Source of the DNA: Sediminihabitans luteus
GTDB taxonomy: Bacteria; Actinomycetota; Actinomycetes; Actinomycetales; Cellulomonadaceae
Direction: 5' to 3'
DNA length: 64,000 nucleotides
Assembly: GCF_002797595.1 (NCBI RefSeq)
Contig: NZ_PGFE01000001.1
Location: 744,001 to 808,000 of the forward strand
Shown: one piece after another, positions 33,152 to 40,545 of the stretch
How the letters are laid out: each line of letters opens with the position of its first letter
How positions within the stretch are numbered: position 1 is the first letter of the stretch
The notes under the pieces: generated by a model
Databases searched by the model: none
What the model was told of the DNA's origin: nothing
The model's input: only the letters and a program-made list of their open reading frames with translations
Translations under genes and position numbers: made by a program

Positions 33152-34003
33152 ATGACCACGAAGACCTTCGCCGGCATCGCCTACGCGAACGGCGCGGTCC
33201 CGGCCGCGCTGCTCGCTCCCGTGCCGGGGCAGTCGTCCGCGACACTGCGCCTGGACGCCGCGGCCGCGCTCGGGCGACTGCTCGACGAGCACGAGCGCCG
33301 GTACGGCAAGCGGCTCGTCCTGCGCGGCTGGTCGCGGTCGCTCGCCGAGCAGAAGAAGTTCTTCCTCGAGCGGTACACCCGGTCGTGGACTGCTCGCGGT
33401 GACGTGCGCTGGTACAAGGGCCTGCGGTACGTGCGCACCTCGGGCGCTGCCGCGGCGATCCCCGGCACGTCGAACCACGGCTGGGGGCTCGCGATCGACG
33501 TGGCCGACTTCGGCGGCGTCGGGGACTTCACCCACCCCGACCGTGTTCGGTTCGCCGAGCTCGCGGGCCGGTACGGGTGGACCGACGCCGAGGGCCGGTC
33601 CATCTCGGAGCCGTGGCACTGGGTGTACGAGCCGACGCTCGACACCAGCAACCGCCCCCGCCGCGCGCGCACCGTCCGCATCCCCGCCGTGACGAAGCGC
33701 GCATGGCAGCGCCAGCTCGGCGTCGCCGACGACGGCGACCTCGGCACGAACTCGTGGGCGGCCGTGCAGCGGCGCATCAACGACCTGAACGTCAAGGGCC
33801 GGTTCCTGCGCAAGGGCCCGCTCAAGGTCGACGGCGTGTACGGCGACCGCACGCAGCAGGCCCTGATCTCGGCCCTGAACTACGCCCACCGCATCGGCCG
33901 CGTGAAGTACGCGCAGGGCTACCTCGACCCCGACGTCGACCGGTTCGGCTACCGGCGCCTGGGCGCGCTGCGCCAGACCCTGCACGCCGGCTTCTGGTCC
34001 TGA
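33152..34003 (+). CDS. Endolysin: M15 (VanY-like) peptidase with C-terminal binding domain
   Basis: A 283-residue lysis enzyme. The peptidase part shows SNHGWGLAIDVADFG (H109, D116) and EPWHW (H156), the zinc ligands of M15 D-Ala-D-Ala/L,D carboxypeptidase-type enzymes. About 170-280 resembles a peptidoglycan-binding repeat (RAWQRQLGVADDGDLGTNSW, then VDGVYGDRTQQALISALNYA). It should cleave peptide crosslinks in the host wall. Small membrane genes downstream complete the cassette. Confidence 0.85.
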   Translation: MTTKTFAGIAYANGAVPAALLAPVPGQSSATLRLDAAAALGRLLDEHERRYGKRLVLRGWSRSLAEQKKFFLERYTRSWTARGDVRWYKGLRYVRTSGAAAAIPGTSNHGWGLAIDVADFGGVGDFTHPDRVRFAELAGRYGWTDAEGRSISEPWHWVYEPTLDTSNRPRRARTVRIPAVTKRAWQRQLGVADDGDLGTNSWAAVQRRINDLNVKGRFLRKGPLKVDGVYGDRTQQALISALNYAHRIGRVKYAQGYLDPDVDRFGYRRLGALRQTLHAGFWS

Positions 34004-34004
34004 C

Positions 34005-34139
34005 GTGCGCCGCGACGTCTTGGCCGTGCTCGCGGCCGCTGCCGTCGGCGCGGTGATCGGCCTCGTGCTGCTCGCCGTGCTCGTCGGCGCGGTCGCGCTC
34101 CTCGCGACCGACACCCTCACCTACCTGATCGGAGCCTGA
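34005..34139 (+). CDS. Small single-span membrane protein, holin candidate
   Basis: A 44-residue protein starting with GTG one base after the endolysin stop. It is almost entirely hydrophobic after MRRDV (VLAAAAVGAVIGLVLLAVLV...). Size, position and one membrane span fit a class III or accessory holin. It is followed 3 bases later by the larger holin candidate. Confidence 0.55.
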   Translation: MRRDVLAVLAAAAVGAVIGLVLLAVLVGAVALLATDTLTYLIGA

Positions 34140-34142
34140 CCC

Positions 34143-34493
34143 ATGAACCTGTCCGACCGTATGACGTCGTTCCTGCGCACCGCCGTGCCCGTCCTCTGGG
34201 GCTGGCTCTGGTCCCTGCTGCTCGGCCGCTTCACCGGCCTCGGGGACGTCCTGACCGACCTCGGCGTCGACCTCACCAGCCCCGCGGTCGTCGGCGCGAT
34301 CACCGGCGCCGTCGTGCTCGCCTGGTACGCGCTGTGGCGGTGGGCCGAGCCGCGCCTGCCCGACTGGGCCACCCGCCTCGTGCTCGGCGCCGCGACCGCG
34401 CCTGCCTACCGCGCCGGAGTCGTCGAGCCCCTCGCTGACGACGAGCTCCGCCTGCTCGAGGACTACCGGCTCGTGCGCGGGGATGACGAGTAG
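34143..34493 (+). CDS. Holin candidate
   Basis: A 116-residue protein with two to three hydrophobic stretches (about 12-28 and 48-66) and a charged C-terminus ending in DDE. Its position directly after the endolysin and the charged tail fit a phage holin that times membrane permeabilisation. Confidence 0.65.
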   Translation: MNLSDRMTSFLRTAVPVLWGWLWSLLLGRFTGLGDVLTDLGVDLTSPAVVGAITGAVVLAWYALWRWAEPRLPDWATRLVLGAATAPAYRAGVVEPLADDELRLLEDYRLVRGDDE

Positions 34494-34495
34494 CC

Positions 34496-34591
34496 ATGCC
34501 CGCTGACGACGAGGGCTTCGTCTGCCCGTACTGCACCGCCCGACACGACTCCGAGCGCGCTCGCGAGTACTGCTGCACCGAGACCGACTAG
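34496..34591 (+). CDS. 31-residue zinc-knuckle-like peptide
   Basis: MPADDEGFVCPYCTARHDSE and then CC before the end: a compact C-x2-C ... CC pattern. The ATG lies 2 bases after the holin stop, and the stop is 9 bases before the next start. Coding is supported by operon spacing and the Cys pattern only. Confidence 0.4.
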   Translation: MPADDEGFVCPYCTARHDSERAREYCCTETD

Positions 34592-34600
34592 GAGATCCCC

Positions 34601-35782
34601 GTGGCGATGATCCGCTTCCGCGCGCAGATCGCGACCGACCCCGCGACCGGCATGGGCCGCCCCGAGCTCGTCGGCGCGACCGTGACGATCGTGCAGGCCG
34701 GCACGACGACGCCCGTCCCGATCTGGGAAGACGCGGCGAAGGGCATCCCGATCGCCTCGTCGCAGCTCACGGTCACCCCGGACGTCTTCGTGCCGCAGTT
34801 CTGGGCGGACGGCTTCGAGGAGCTCGACGCGATCTCCGGGTCCAACCGCGTCCCGATCGACTCGAACGTCGGCACCCGCAACGCCGCGATCGCCGCACAG
34901 GCCGCGGCCGAGGAGGCGCGTGACGCAGCGCTCTCGGGTGCTGGCGGCGTCGCTTCGGACTCGGGAATCGCAGACCTCGTGTCCGACCCGGCGTCGGACA
35001 CGTCGGCCGCGCTCGAGGCGCGGTACGGCCCCGGCATCCTCGTGCTCGACCTCGACGCCGTGCTGCCGCCCGGCACGCCCGACGGCACCCTCGTGGCGCG
35101 CGTCGGCTCCGGCGCTCCGCCCATCACGGTCTACGCGGCCGACGAGTTCGCTCGCGCGGGCACGGGCGGCTGGGGCAGCGCCGACACGGGCGGCGTCTGG
35201 ACCGTGTCGCATCCGGCGCAGATGTCGACCGTCACGGCCGACGGCGGCCAGGGGCGCATCTCCGTCGAGGCCACGAGTGCGTACCGGTTCGCCAACCTGG
35301 CGTCGGTGATCGAGCTCAACCAGGAGATCCTGGTGACCTTCTCGCGCGACACCGTCGGCACGGGCGGCTGCGTCTTTCTGGTGCGCGGACGCGCGTCGGG
35401 CGGCGGCGTCACGTTCTACCAGGCCGTCGTGCGGATCTACGCCTCGACGCACTCGGGCAACCCCGGCCGCGTCGACGTCGCGCTCGGCAAGTCCGGCCTC
35501 AACGACCTGCAGGACTACGTGCTCGGCGCCCTCACCGGCTACACCGAGGGTCGCAAGATCAAGGTCCGCCTGCGTCTCGAGGGCACCAACCCGACCGTCG
35601 TGTCGACGCGAGCCTGGTACGCCGACGCCGCGGAGCCGACGACGTGGACGCGACAGGCGTCCGACTCGACCGCCGCGACGCAGGTCGCCGGACAGCCGAT
35701 GGTCGGCGGCTACCTGACAGGCTCTGAGGGCACGCTCCCGCAGACCGTCTCGGTCCACGACATCCTCATGACGGGCATCTGA
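34601..35782 (+). CDS. Tail-associated beta-sandwich protein (fibre/receptor-binding candidate)
   Basis: A 393-residue protein. The N-terminal 105 residues resemble the attachment segment of tail fibres (RPELVGATVTIVQAGTTTPV) followed by a short Ala-rich coiled coil. The C-terminal 220 residues are beta-rich with Trp/Tyr/Thr patterns of lectin-like sandwich domains. It lies after the lysis genes, a common place for host-range proteins. The GTG start has GGAG upstream. Confidence 0.6.
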   Translation: MAMIRFRAQIATDPATGMGRPELVGATVTIVQAGTTTPVPIWEDAAKGIPIASSQLTVTPDVFVPQFWADGFEELDAISGSNRVPIDSNVGTRNAAIAAQAAAEEARDAALSGAGGVASDSGIADLVSDPASDTSAALEARYGPGILVLDLDAVLPPGTPDGTLVARVGSGAPPITVYAADEFARAGTGGWGSADTGGVWTVSHPAQMSTVTADGGQGRISVEATSAYRFANLASVIELNQEILVTFSRDTVGTGGCVFLVRGRASGGGVTFYQAVVRIYASTHSGNPGRVDVALGKSGLNDLQDYVLGALTGYTEGRKIKVRLRLEGTNPTVVSTRAWYADAAEPTTWTRQASDSTAATQVAGQPMVGGYLTGSEGTLPQTVSVHDILMTGI

Positions 35783-35783
35783 C

Positions 35784-37784
35784 ATGGTCGACGTGATCTC
35801 CCCGGTCCGTCGCGCCTGGGGCGCCACGCAGGGGGCCAGCGTGACGTCGCTGAACGTCACCCCGCCCGCGGGCGCGGCCGTCGGCGACCTGCTCATCTTC
35901 ACGGTGTTCTGCTCCGACCCTGCCGCGACCACGGTCACCCCGCCCGCGGGTGTCGCGACCGTGCTCGCGCGCACCACCGTTGGCACCCGGGTCGGCTACA
36001 TCTTCGCCGTCACGCACACCGCGGTGTCGTCCTACACCTTCACGATGTCGTCGGCGGTCAGCATCCACGTCGCGACTTCCGTGATCCGCACGACCGCGTC
36101 GCCTGCGGCGATCACCGTCGGCACGGTCTGGAAGCGCGCCTCGTCGACCACGTCCAACAAGGCGCCGTCAATCAACGTCGTCACCGCAGGGTCGCTCGCG
36201 CTCGCGTTCATGCTCGAGGCGTCGAACACGGGCGAGAAGGAGACCGACGTCAGCCCGACCGGCCTGCCGCGGTGGTTCTTCTCGCGCCAAGCGACCGCGA
36301 TCGAGTCCATCCAGGCACAGTACGTCGACAACGCCCCGGTCGGCCTGACGTCCGAGGCAAACGCGACCTACCTCAACGCGGCCAGCTCCGGCATTGGCGT
36401 GCAGATCGTCGTGCCGCCCGCGCCCGCTGGCGCCGTCGCACCCCCCACCGCGGCCTACGCGACGATCACCGCGCAGACGTACAACTCGCTGCGCATCGGC
36501 GCCAAGGTCACCGACGCCGACACCGTCACCGCGACAGCTGTGCCGGTCGGCGGCGGCGCGACCGTCGGAGCCTCGCCCGTCGTGCCGTCAGCGTCCGGCT
36601 GGGTGTCGGTGAAGCTGGTCGGCCTCAACGCGGGCGTCGAGTACGACGTCACGCTGACGTCGGCCGGGGTCGCGCTTACGACCGTGAGCGGGTCCACCCT
36701 GACTCCGCAGCGCTCGTCGTTCGTCGTGGTCACCGGATCCTGCCAGGGCAACGCGACCGACCCGGTCGTCTTCAACCAGATGGCGACCGACAACGCCGAC
36801 TTCTTCGTCCACCAGGGCGACCTGCACTACCGCGACACGCAGGACGAGACCACCTGGCGCGCCGGGGTCGACATGGCGCTGGCGACGGCACGGATGAAGG
36901 CGTTCATCGCGAGCACGCCGATGTTCTACCGGTGGGACAACCACGACTGGGGCGGCTCGCTGACCTGGCGCGACTCCCCAGTGTCGGCGTTCGCACCGTC
37001 GGCGATCCGCGAGCTCTTCGGCTCGGACTTCCCGCACCCGAAGGCGCTCTACCAGACGTTCACGCACCGCGGTGTGCGTTTCGTCGACACCGACCAGTGG
37101 ACGCTGCGCGACGAGGCGCTGACCACGCCGTCGTCGGACGGGGCGCCGGGCAAGAGTATGTGGTCGATCGAGCAGCGCGAGTGGTTCTTCGACACGCTCA
37201 CCTCGAGCACCGAGGCGCTGATCGTCTGGTTCACCTCGTTCCCGCTCTACTCGAACCGGATCGGCGGCGGACGCTGGGGCAACTACCTCGAAGAGATCAG
37301 CGTCATCGAGAACTTCTTCGACACGCACCCGGAGATCCGGGCGCGCATCGTCGCGGTCGGCGGCGACTCGCACTCGGTATGCGCCGACGACGGCGCGAGC
37401 GCGATGTGGCACGTCCCCTCGCTCAACGCCTCGCCGTTCTCGCAGTCGGGCGGCCTCGCGTCCGGTGCCTGGAACATCGCGAACCTCGACGTGCCGGACG
37501 ACCGCGGGTACTACTCGCGGCTCTCGTTCGACTGGACGGGCCCCGACGAGCTCGGCTTCACCTGGGAGGCCGTCCAGGACGACGGCGACGTCGTCGCGAC
37601 GTGGTCGAACACCTACCCGCGCGAGTGGGAGGACCCCTGGACGCACGCCGACGGCACTGGCCCGGCGGTCATCGTCGATGGCGTGGAGACGCCGGCAACG
37701 TGGACCATCATCCAGGACGGGGTAGAGGTTCCGGTCACGTCCTGGTCGGTCATGCGCGACGGGGTCGAAAGCCCCATCGCCTAA
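35784..37784 (+). CDS. Tail protein with PhoD-like metallophosphatase domain
   Basis: A 666-residue protein starting 1 base after the previous stop. The N-terminal 200 residues are a beta domain. About 215-305 is fibronectin-III-like. About 310-620 is a PhoD-like phosphatase domain: GSCQGN, D346 (HQGDLHY), N386-H387-D388 (WDNHDWGG) and G527-D-S-H530 (VGGDSH). The C-terminus has three short repeats (VDGVETPAT, QDGVEVPVT, RDGVESPIA). The enzyme may cut phosphodiesters in wall teichoic acid or a similar polymer during adsorption; that substrate is inferred. Confidence 0.75.
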   Translation: MVDVISPVRRAWGATQGASVTSLNVTPPAGAAVGDLLIFTVFCSDPAATTVTPPAGVATVLARTTVGTRVGYIFAVTHTAVSSYTFTMSSAVSIHVATSVIRTTASPAAITVGTVWKRASSTTSNKAPSINVVTAGSLALAFMLEASNTGEKETDVSPTGLPRWFFSRQATAIESIQAQYVDNAPVGLTSEANATYLNAASSGIGVQIVVPPAPAGAVAPPTAAYATITAQTYNSLRIGAKVTDADTVTATAVPVGGGATVGASPVVPSASGWVSVKLVGLNAGVEYDVTLTSAGVALTTVSGSTLTPQRSSFVVVTGSCQGNATDPVVFNQMATDNADFFVHQGDLHYRDTQDETTWRAGVDMALATARMKAFIASTPMFYRWDNHDWGGSLTWRDSPVSAFAPSAIRELFGSDFPHPKALYQTFTHRGVRFVDTDQWTLRDEALTTPSSDGAPGKSMWSIEQREWFFDTLTSSTEALIVWFTSFPLYSNRIGGGRWGNYLEEISVIENFFDTHPEIRARIVAVGGDSHSVCADDGASAMWHVPSLNASPFSQSGGLASGAWNIANLDVPDDRGYYSRLSFDWTGPDELGFTWEAVQDDGDVVATWSNTYPREWEDPWTHADGTGPAVIVDGVETPATWTIIQDGVEVPVTSWSVMRDGVESPIA

Positions 37785-38039
37785 CCCCTGTGGACAGCAC
37801 GAGTCGACACCCGTCGCCTCGCTAGCCTGAATCCCGCCGCTCCCCCTGAGCGGCACGACGGCCCCCGCCCGGCTCCCCCTGAGCCGACGCGGGGGCCGTT
37901 CTCGTCGCGCCCGGACGGTCGAACGCCCCACTAGGAGGCTGGCAAGCAGCCGCGGAACATTATGGGCGAAACAAGCAAGTTGGGTACTTGCGGTGTCATC
38001 CTTGACTACCAATCGAAACGAATCGACAGAGAGGTTCCA
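37785..38039. other. Gene-free stretch after the late operon
   Basis: No supported gene. It holds the late terminator (37859-37898), a second small hairpin at 37837-37853 sharing the loop CTCCCCCTGAG with the first, and lower-GC sequence towards 38039 that probably carries the promoter for the next small gene. Confidence 0.6.
37859..37898 (+). terminator. Terminator of the late operon
   Basis: CGGCCCCCGC (37859-37868) and GCGGGGGCCG (37889-37898) enclose a second inner hairpin (CGGCTCCCCCTGAGCCG) and are followed by TTCTCG. It closes the structural transcript. Confidence 0.75.
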
Positions 38040-38081
38040 ATGGACTCTCAGGCGCACCATCGAGCTGATCCTCGATGCTGA
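38040..38081 (+). CDS. Possible 13-codon leader ORF
   Basis: MDSQAHHRADPRC, preceded by GAGAGG. Its stop overlaps the ATG of the next small membrane gene (ATGCTGA), an arrangement suited to translational coupling. Too short to support by itself. Confidence 0.25.
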   Translation: MDSQAHHRADPRC

Positions 38082-38251
38082 TCCTTCTCGGCATCACCCT
38101 CGTCACACTCGGGGCACTGCTGCTAGTTCGCGTGGTTGTCGTTGCCCACAGGCAGCGCGCCCGACGCACGACCGGGGCCCACGGCATGGGCATCGCCATG
38201 GGCGGAAGCCTCGTCTTCTGGGGGGCGCTCATCGTCGTCGTCGACCCATAG
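38075..38251 (+). CDS. Small two-span membrane protein
   Basis: A 58-residue protein with two hydrophobic segments (MLILLGITLVTLGALLLVRV and GIAMGGSLVFWGALIVVV) joined by a basic loop. It lies between the late terminator and a hairpin at 38290, outside the late operon, so it may be expressed in the lysogen. Function unknown. It has no ribosome site of its own and may depend on the overlapping leader ORF. Confidence 0.45.
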   Translation: MLILLGITLVTLGALLLVRVVVVAHRQRARRTTGAHGMGIAMGGSLVFWGALIVVVDP

Positions 38252-38289
38252 GCCGCCCGAGTCCACGGACGTCACACATCACATGACCA

Positions 38290-38325
38290 GCAGGCCCGGC
38301 ACCCATTGAGGGGCGCCGGGCCTGC
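38290..38325. terminator. Bidirectional terminator between small membrane gene and chaperone-like gene
   Basis: GCAGGCCCGGC (38290-38300) and GCCGGGCCTGC (38315-38325) form an 11-bp perfect stem. It can end both the rightward small gene and the leftward toxin-antitoxin operon. Confidence 0.65.
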
Positions 38326-38406
38326 CTACGCTTGGTGACCTGCTCGACTGCCGCTCGCGGCAGGCGCCCGTCGCACCCGCGGCGTGAGCTCTCGTAGCGG
38401 CTGCGA

Positions 38407-38904
38407 TCAGGCCTCACGTCCATTGCTGATGCGAGCTTGGGGGGTCAGGTAAGGAACCTCGAGATCCGCCTCGGGGCTGCTCGCAGCCAATCTTCGGACA
38501 CTCGCTGCCGCGGCGTCATAAAGCACGTGAGTAGCCCAAGGACCCAGCCACTCGATTGCGGCAGCTGCCTTCTCTGGTTCGTGCGTCGCGAAGTCGACAT
38601 CTCGAAATTCGACGATCGCGACGACGGTCGTCCCAGCGAACCAGCCCTCGGAGGTCACAATCAGGTCGCCAAAGAGCAGGTAGGGGGGCACCTGCGCTCC
38701 GGTTGGACCGCCGTAGATTTGCCACTGGACAGGCTCTGAGTCATCGAACTCGGCCTCCCCCTCGACGTCGAATCGCTGGGTAATCGTCGCGCGCGCGACC
38801 GAAAGCCCGCAGATCGCTACGTCCGGCCCACCTGGGACGAAGAGCTCGCCGTGGACACGCTTCCTGTGCTCTTCCGGAGTCTCCTCATCGAATTCTGCAC
38901 TCAT
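38407..38904 (-). CDS. SecB-like chaperone candidate of a toxin-antitoxin-chaperone module
   Basis: A 165-residue protein, last of a three-gene leftward unit and overlapping the antitoxin gene by 4 bases. It has four predicted beta strands (ATITQRFDV, VQWQIYGG, PPYLLFGDLIVT, GTTVVAIVEFRDVDF) and then a long C-terminal helix (WATHVLYDAAAASVRRLA) and a Pro-containing tail (EVPYLTPQARI), the SecB fold order. In M. tuberculosis Rv1957 stands in the same third position and protects HigA1. Sequence likeness is weak, so the fold should be checked. Confidence 0.5.
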   Translation of the reverse strand: MSAEFDEETPEEHRKRVHGELFVPGGPDVAICGLSVARATITQRFDVEGEAEFDDSEPVQWQIYGGPTGAQVPPYLLFGDLIVTSEGWFAGTTVVAIVEFRDVDFATHEPEKAAAAIEWLGPWATHVLYDAAAASVRRLAASSPEADLEVPYLTPQARISNGREA

Positions 38905-39338
38905 CGCGCTACCTTTGCGAAGGCACGGGCACGATCAGGCTCGATCGAGCTCCAGTTCCGTGGCGTGATCGGCGGTCGGCTGATGCCACGCCGAATTGCT
39001 GCAGCCGTCTCATGCTGGCTCACGCCGCGGTCACTCACGTGAGCGATGAAGTGAGAGTCGCCGCACTCCGTGTCGACATCGACGAGGTGCCGGACCATGA
39101 CTCCGAGCGCGCGCGCGTAGCGACGGACGGTCGAGAGGCGCGGATCGTTCCCGATTCGCTCGAACGCACTGATGGTTGGCTGAGACAGGCCCATCAACTC
39201 AGCCAGGGCAGCCTGGCTGATCCCAGCTCTCTCTCGATACTCCACCAGGCGAACGATCAGTTGCTGGTCCTCGCGCGCAAGCTCCATCGCTAGCCGCGCT
39301 TGTGGTGTGAGAAACTCGTCGTCCAACATGTTCTCCAT
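38901..39338 (-). CDS. higA: HigA-like XRE antitoxin with C-terminal extension
   Basis: A 145-residue protein with an XRE HTH at about 30-86 (GISQAALAELMGLSQPTISA). A C-terminal extension of about 55 residues (HETAAAIRRGISRPPITPRN and on) has the length and place of the chaperone-addiction region described for M. tuberculosis HigA1. The gene follows a HigB-like toxin gene and overlaps the SecB-like gene. A TATAGA -10 element (39348-39353) 9 bases before the ATG suggests its own near-leaderless promoter. Confidence 0.75.
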   Translation of the reverse strand: MENMLDDEFLTPQARLAMELAREDQQLIVRLVEYRERAGISQAALAELMGLSQPTISAFERIGNDPRLSTVRRYARALGVMVRHLVDVDTECGDSHFIAHVSDRGVSQHETAAAIRRGISRPPITPRNWSSIEPDRARAFAKVAR

Positions 39339-39347
39339 AGACCAGAC

Positions 39348-39353
39348 TCTATA
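39348..39353 (-). promoter_or_regulatory. -10 element for the antitoxin gene
   Basis: TATAGA on the minus strand, 9 bases before the ATG at 39338. The surrounding gap (39339-39398) holds ACTAG/CTAGT half-sites (39359-39381) that could be a HigA operator. Confidence 0.4.
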
Positions 39354-39398
39354 GCCTAACTAGTCGATGCACACACACTAGGGCGACCCCGAGCTCGG

Positions 39399-39860
39399 CT
39401 ACACAAGACCCCATGCACTGGGGCGGCCTTCGATCCAGCGTGCGGTCGCTACGTCGATCTGCTCGTTCTGGAGGTCAGCGATCTCCTCCGGACGCACATC
39501 GACGACCTTCTGATGCGCGTGCAAGAGAACGATGTGCGCGGGTAGTTCACGTACCTCGGTCTCGTAGATGCGGATGATGAGACCCCAGGTGTCAAGATGG
39601 AACCGCATCTCCCAAAGGTCTCGGTTGCGGGTGATGTTCTTGATGTCGCTGGGGTCCACGGCAGCGCACTGCTCGATACGCTCGAGCACCGCCCGGAGGT
39701 CAGCGATGGCATCGATAAGCGCGTTCGGGTGCACCTGCGCCTTAATCGCCGTCGCCAGCTCGTTGAAGACGAATCGCGGGTCCCCGCCGATCACTGCCCA
39801 GTGGAGCCGCTGCGGAGCATTTGCACTCTCCGTGCAGCGCGAGAACCGATACTCGCTCAT
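39399..39860 (-). CDS. higB: HigB/Gp49-like toxin candidate (RelE superfamily)
   Basis: A 153-residue protein whose C-terminal 80 residues fit the Gp49/HigB pattern: LWEMRFHLDTWGLIIRIY (82-99), IVLLHAHQKV (110-119), then PEEIADL and a helix with Arg. Such toxins cut mRNA on the ribosome. The N-terminal 50 residues are longer than in compact HigB proteins. The ATG at 39860 has GGGAG upstream. Toxin-first order matches HigBA systems. Confidence 0.65.
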   Translation of the reverse strand: MSEYRFSRCTESANAPQRLHWAVIGGDPRFVFNELATAIKAQVHPNALIDAIADLRAVLERIEQCAAVDPSDIKNITRNRDLWEMRFHLDTWGLIIRIYETEVRELPAHIVLLHAHQKVVDVRPEEIADLQNEQIDVATARWIEGRPSAWGLV

Positions 39861-40055
39861 CTGCTCCCTGCCATGCGGAAGAACGTACCAGCGCGGCGCC
39901 CTCGTGGACCCCACTCGCCGCCCGCTGCGTAGGCGAGACGTCACAAACTTCACCCGCCACCGCACCGGATCCCGTCCCAACGCGCGCCCCGTCGAAACAT
40001 GATACGCCCGCGGCTTGCTCACGCGGGTCAGGTTGGCCGACGGCGGGCGCGGACG

Positions 40056-40271
40056 ATGACCATCCCCCAGACGCGCGTCCACGTCGTCGCCGTCGACGGC
40101 CGGGTCCTCCACGAGTTCGCCGGCCGCGCGGTCGACGTGCAGCAGCAGCTCGACGTCGGTTCGTGGCCGGCCGATGTCGCCGCGCACCCGGGCGGCGAGG
40201 TGTTCGTGCAACTACACCTCGGCGGGGCTGGCTGGGTGACGATCAAGGTCGTCGCCGCTGAACAGCACTGA
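40056..40271 (+). CDS. Small hypothetical protein at the right prophage end
   Basis: A 71-residue protein starting MTIPQTRVHVVAVDGRVLHE, beta-rich, with no recognised family. It is divergent from the toxin operon across 195 bases and ends just before the candidate arm-type sites. A start at 39999 is possible but adds an Arg-rich stretch not expected in the fold. Confidence 0.5.
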   Translation: MTIPQTRVHVVAVDGRVLHEFAGRAVDVQQQLDVGSWPADVAAHPGGEVFVQLHLGGAGWVTIKVVAAEQH

Positions 40272-40287
40272 CAGGGCCGATGCAGAT

Positions 40288-40307
40288 TGGCCCCCCACTT
40301 GGCTCCC
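40288..40307 (+). promoter_or_regulatory. Candidate integrase arm-type sites, right end
   Basis: TGGCCCCC (40288-40295) and TGGCTCCC (40300-40307), 12 bp apart, mirror the pair at 1545-1564 inside the left end. They lie 23 bases from the core repeat. Confidence 0.4.
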
Positions 40308-40330
40308 CGCACTCATTCATTTGCTCACAA

Positions 40331-40416
40331 CAGAAGGCCCGGAACCGTTGAGGTTCCGGGCCTACTGGACTGAGCCGCCTATCAGAATCGAACTGATGAC
40401 CTATTCATTACGAGTG
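40331..40416. repeat. attR: attR: right copy of the 86-bp attachment repeat
   Basis: It matches 1375-1460 with one mismatch. It supplies the 3' half of the intact tRNA-Thr and the hairpin at 40332-40366. If the crossover fell in the tRNA part, this hairpin is phage-derived and carries the mismatch, while the perfect host copy was left at attL. Confidence 0.95.
40332..40366 (-). terminator. tRNA-Thr terminator hairpin (phage-supplied copy)
   Basis: AGAAGGCCCGGAACC pairs with the segment ending at 40366 around GTTGA, with one mismatch caused by A at 40364. The copy at 1376-1410 is perfect. Confidence 0.7.
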
Positions 40417-40445
40417 AATCGCTCTACCGACTGAGCTAAGGCGGC
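40373..40445 (-). tRNA. tRNA-Thr (anticodon CGT)
   Basis: A 73-nt cloverleaf without encoded CCA. The acceptor stem is GCCGCCT/AGGCGGC. The anticodon stem ATTCA/TGAAT encloses loop CTCGTAA with anticodon CGT (complement of 40410-40412). The TTCGATT T-loop is present. The 5' part is host sequence and the 3' part lies inside attR, so the prophage restored the gene. A likely promoter is TTGGTG (40495-40500) and TACAGT (40471-40476), 18-bp spacing, minus strand. Confidence 0.95.
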
Positions 40446-40545
40446 GGTGCTCACCGAGGCGAGCGGGACAACTGTACCCAACGCAAGGGCCAGTCACCAA
40501 AACGAGCGGCGGCGACGTCGTCCGGCACGTCGCAGCGGGTGCCGA

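Noticed and set aside
36588-38060. A 490-codon minus-strand frame opposite the PhoD-like protein
   Set aside because: It is antisense to a gene with complete metallophosphatase motifs and runs across the late terminator.
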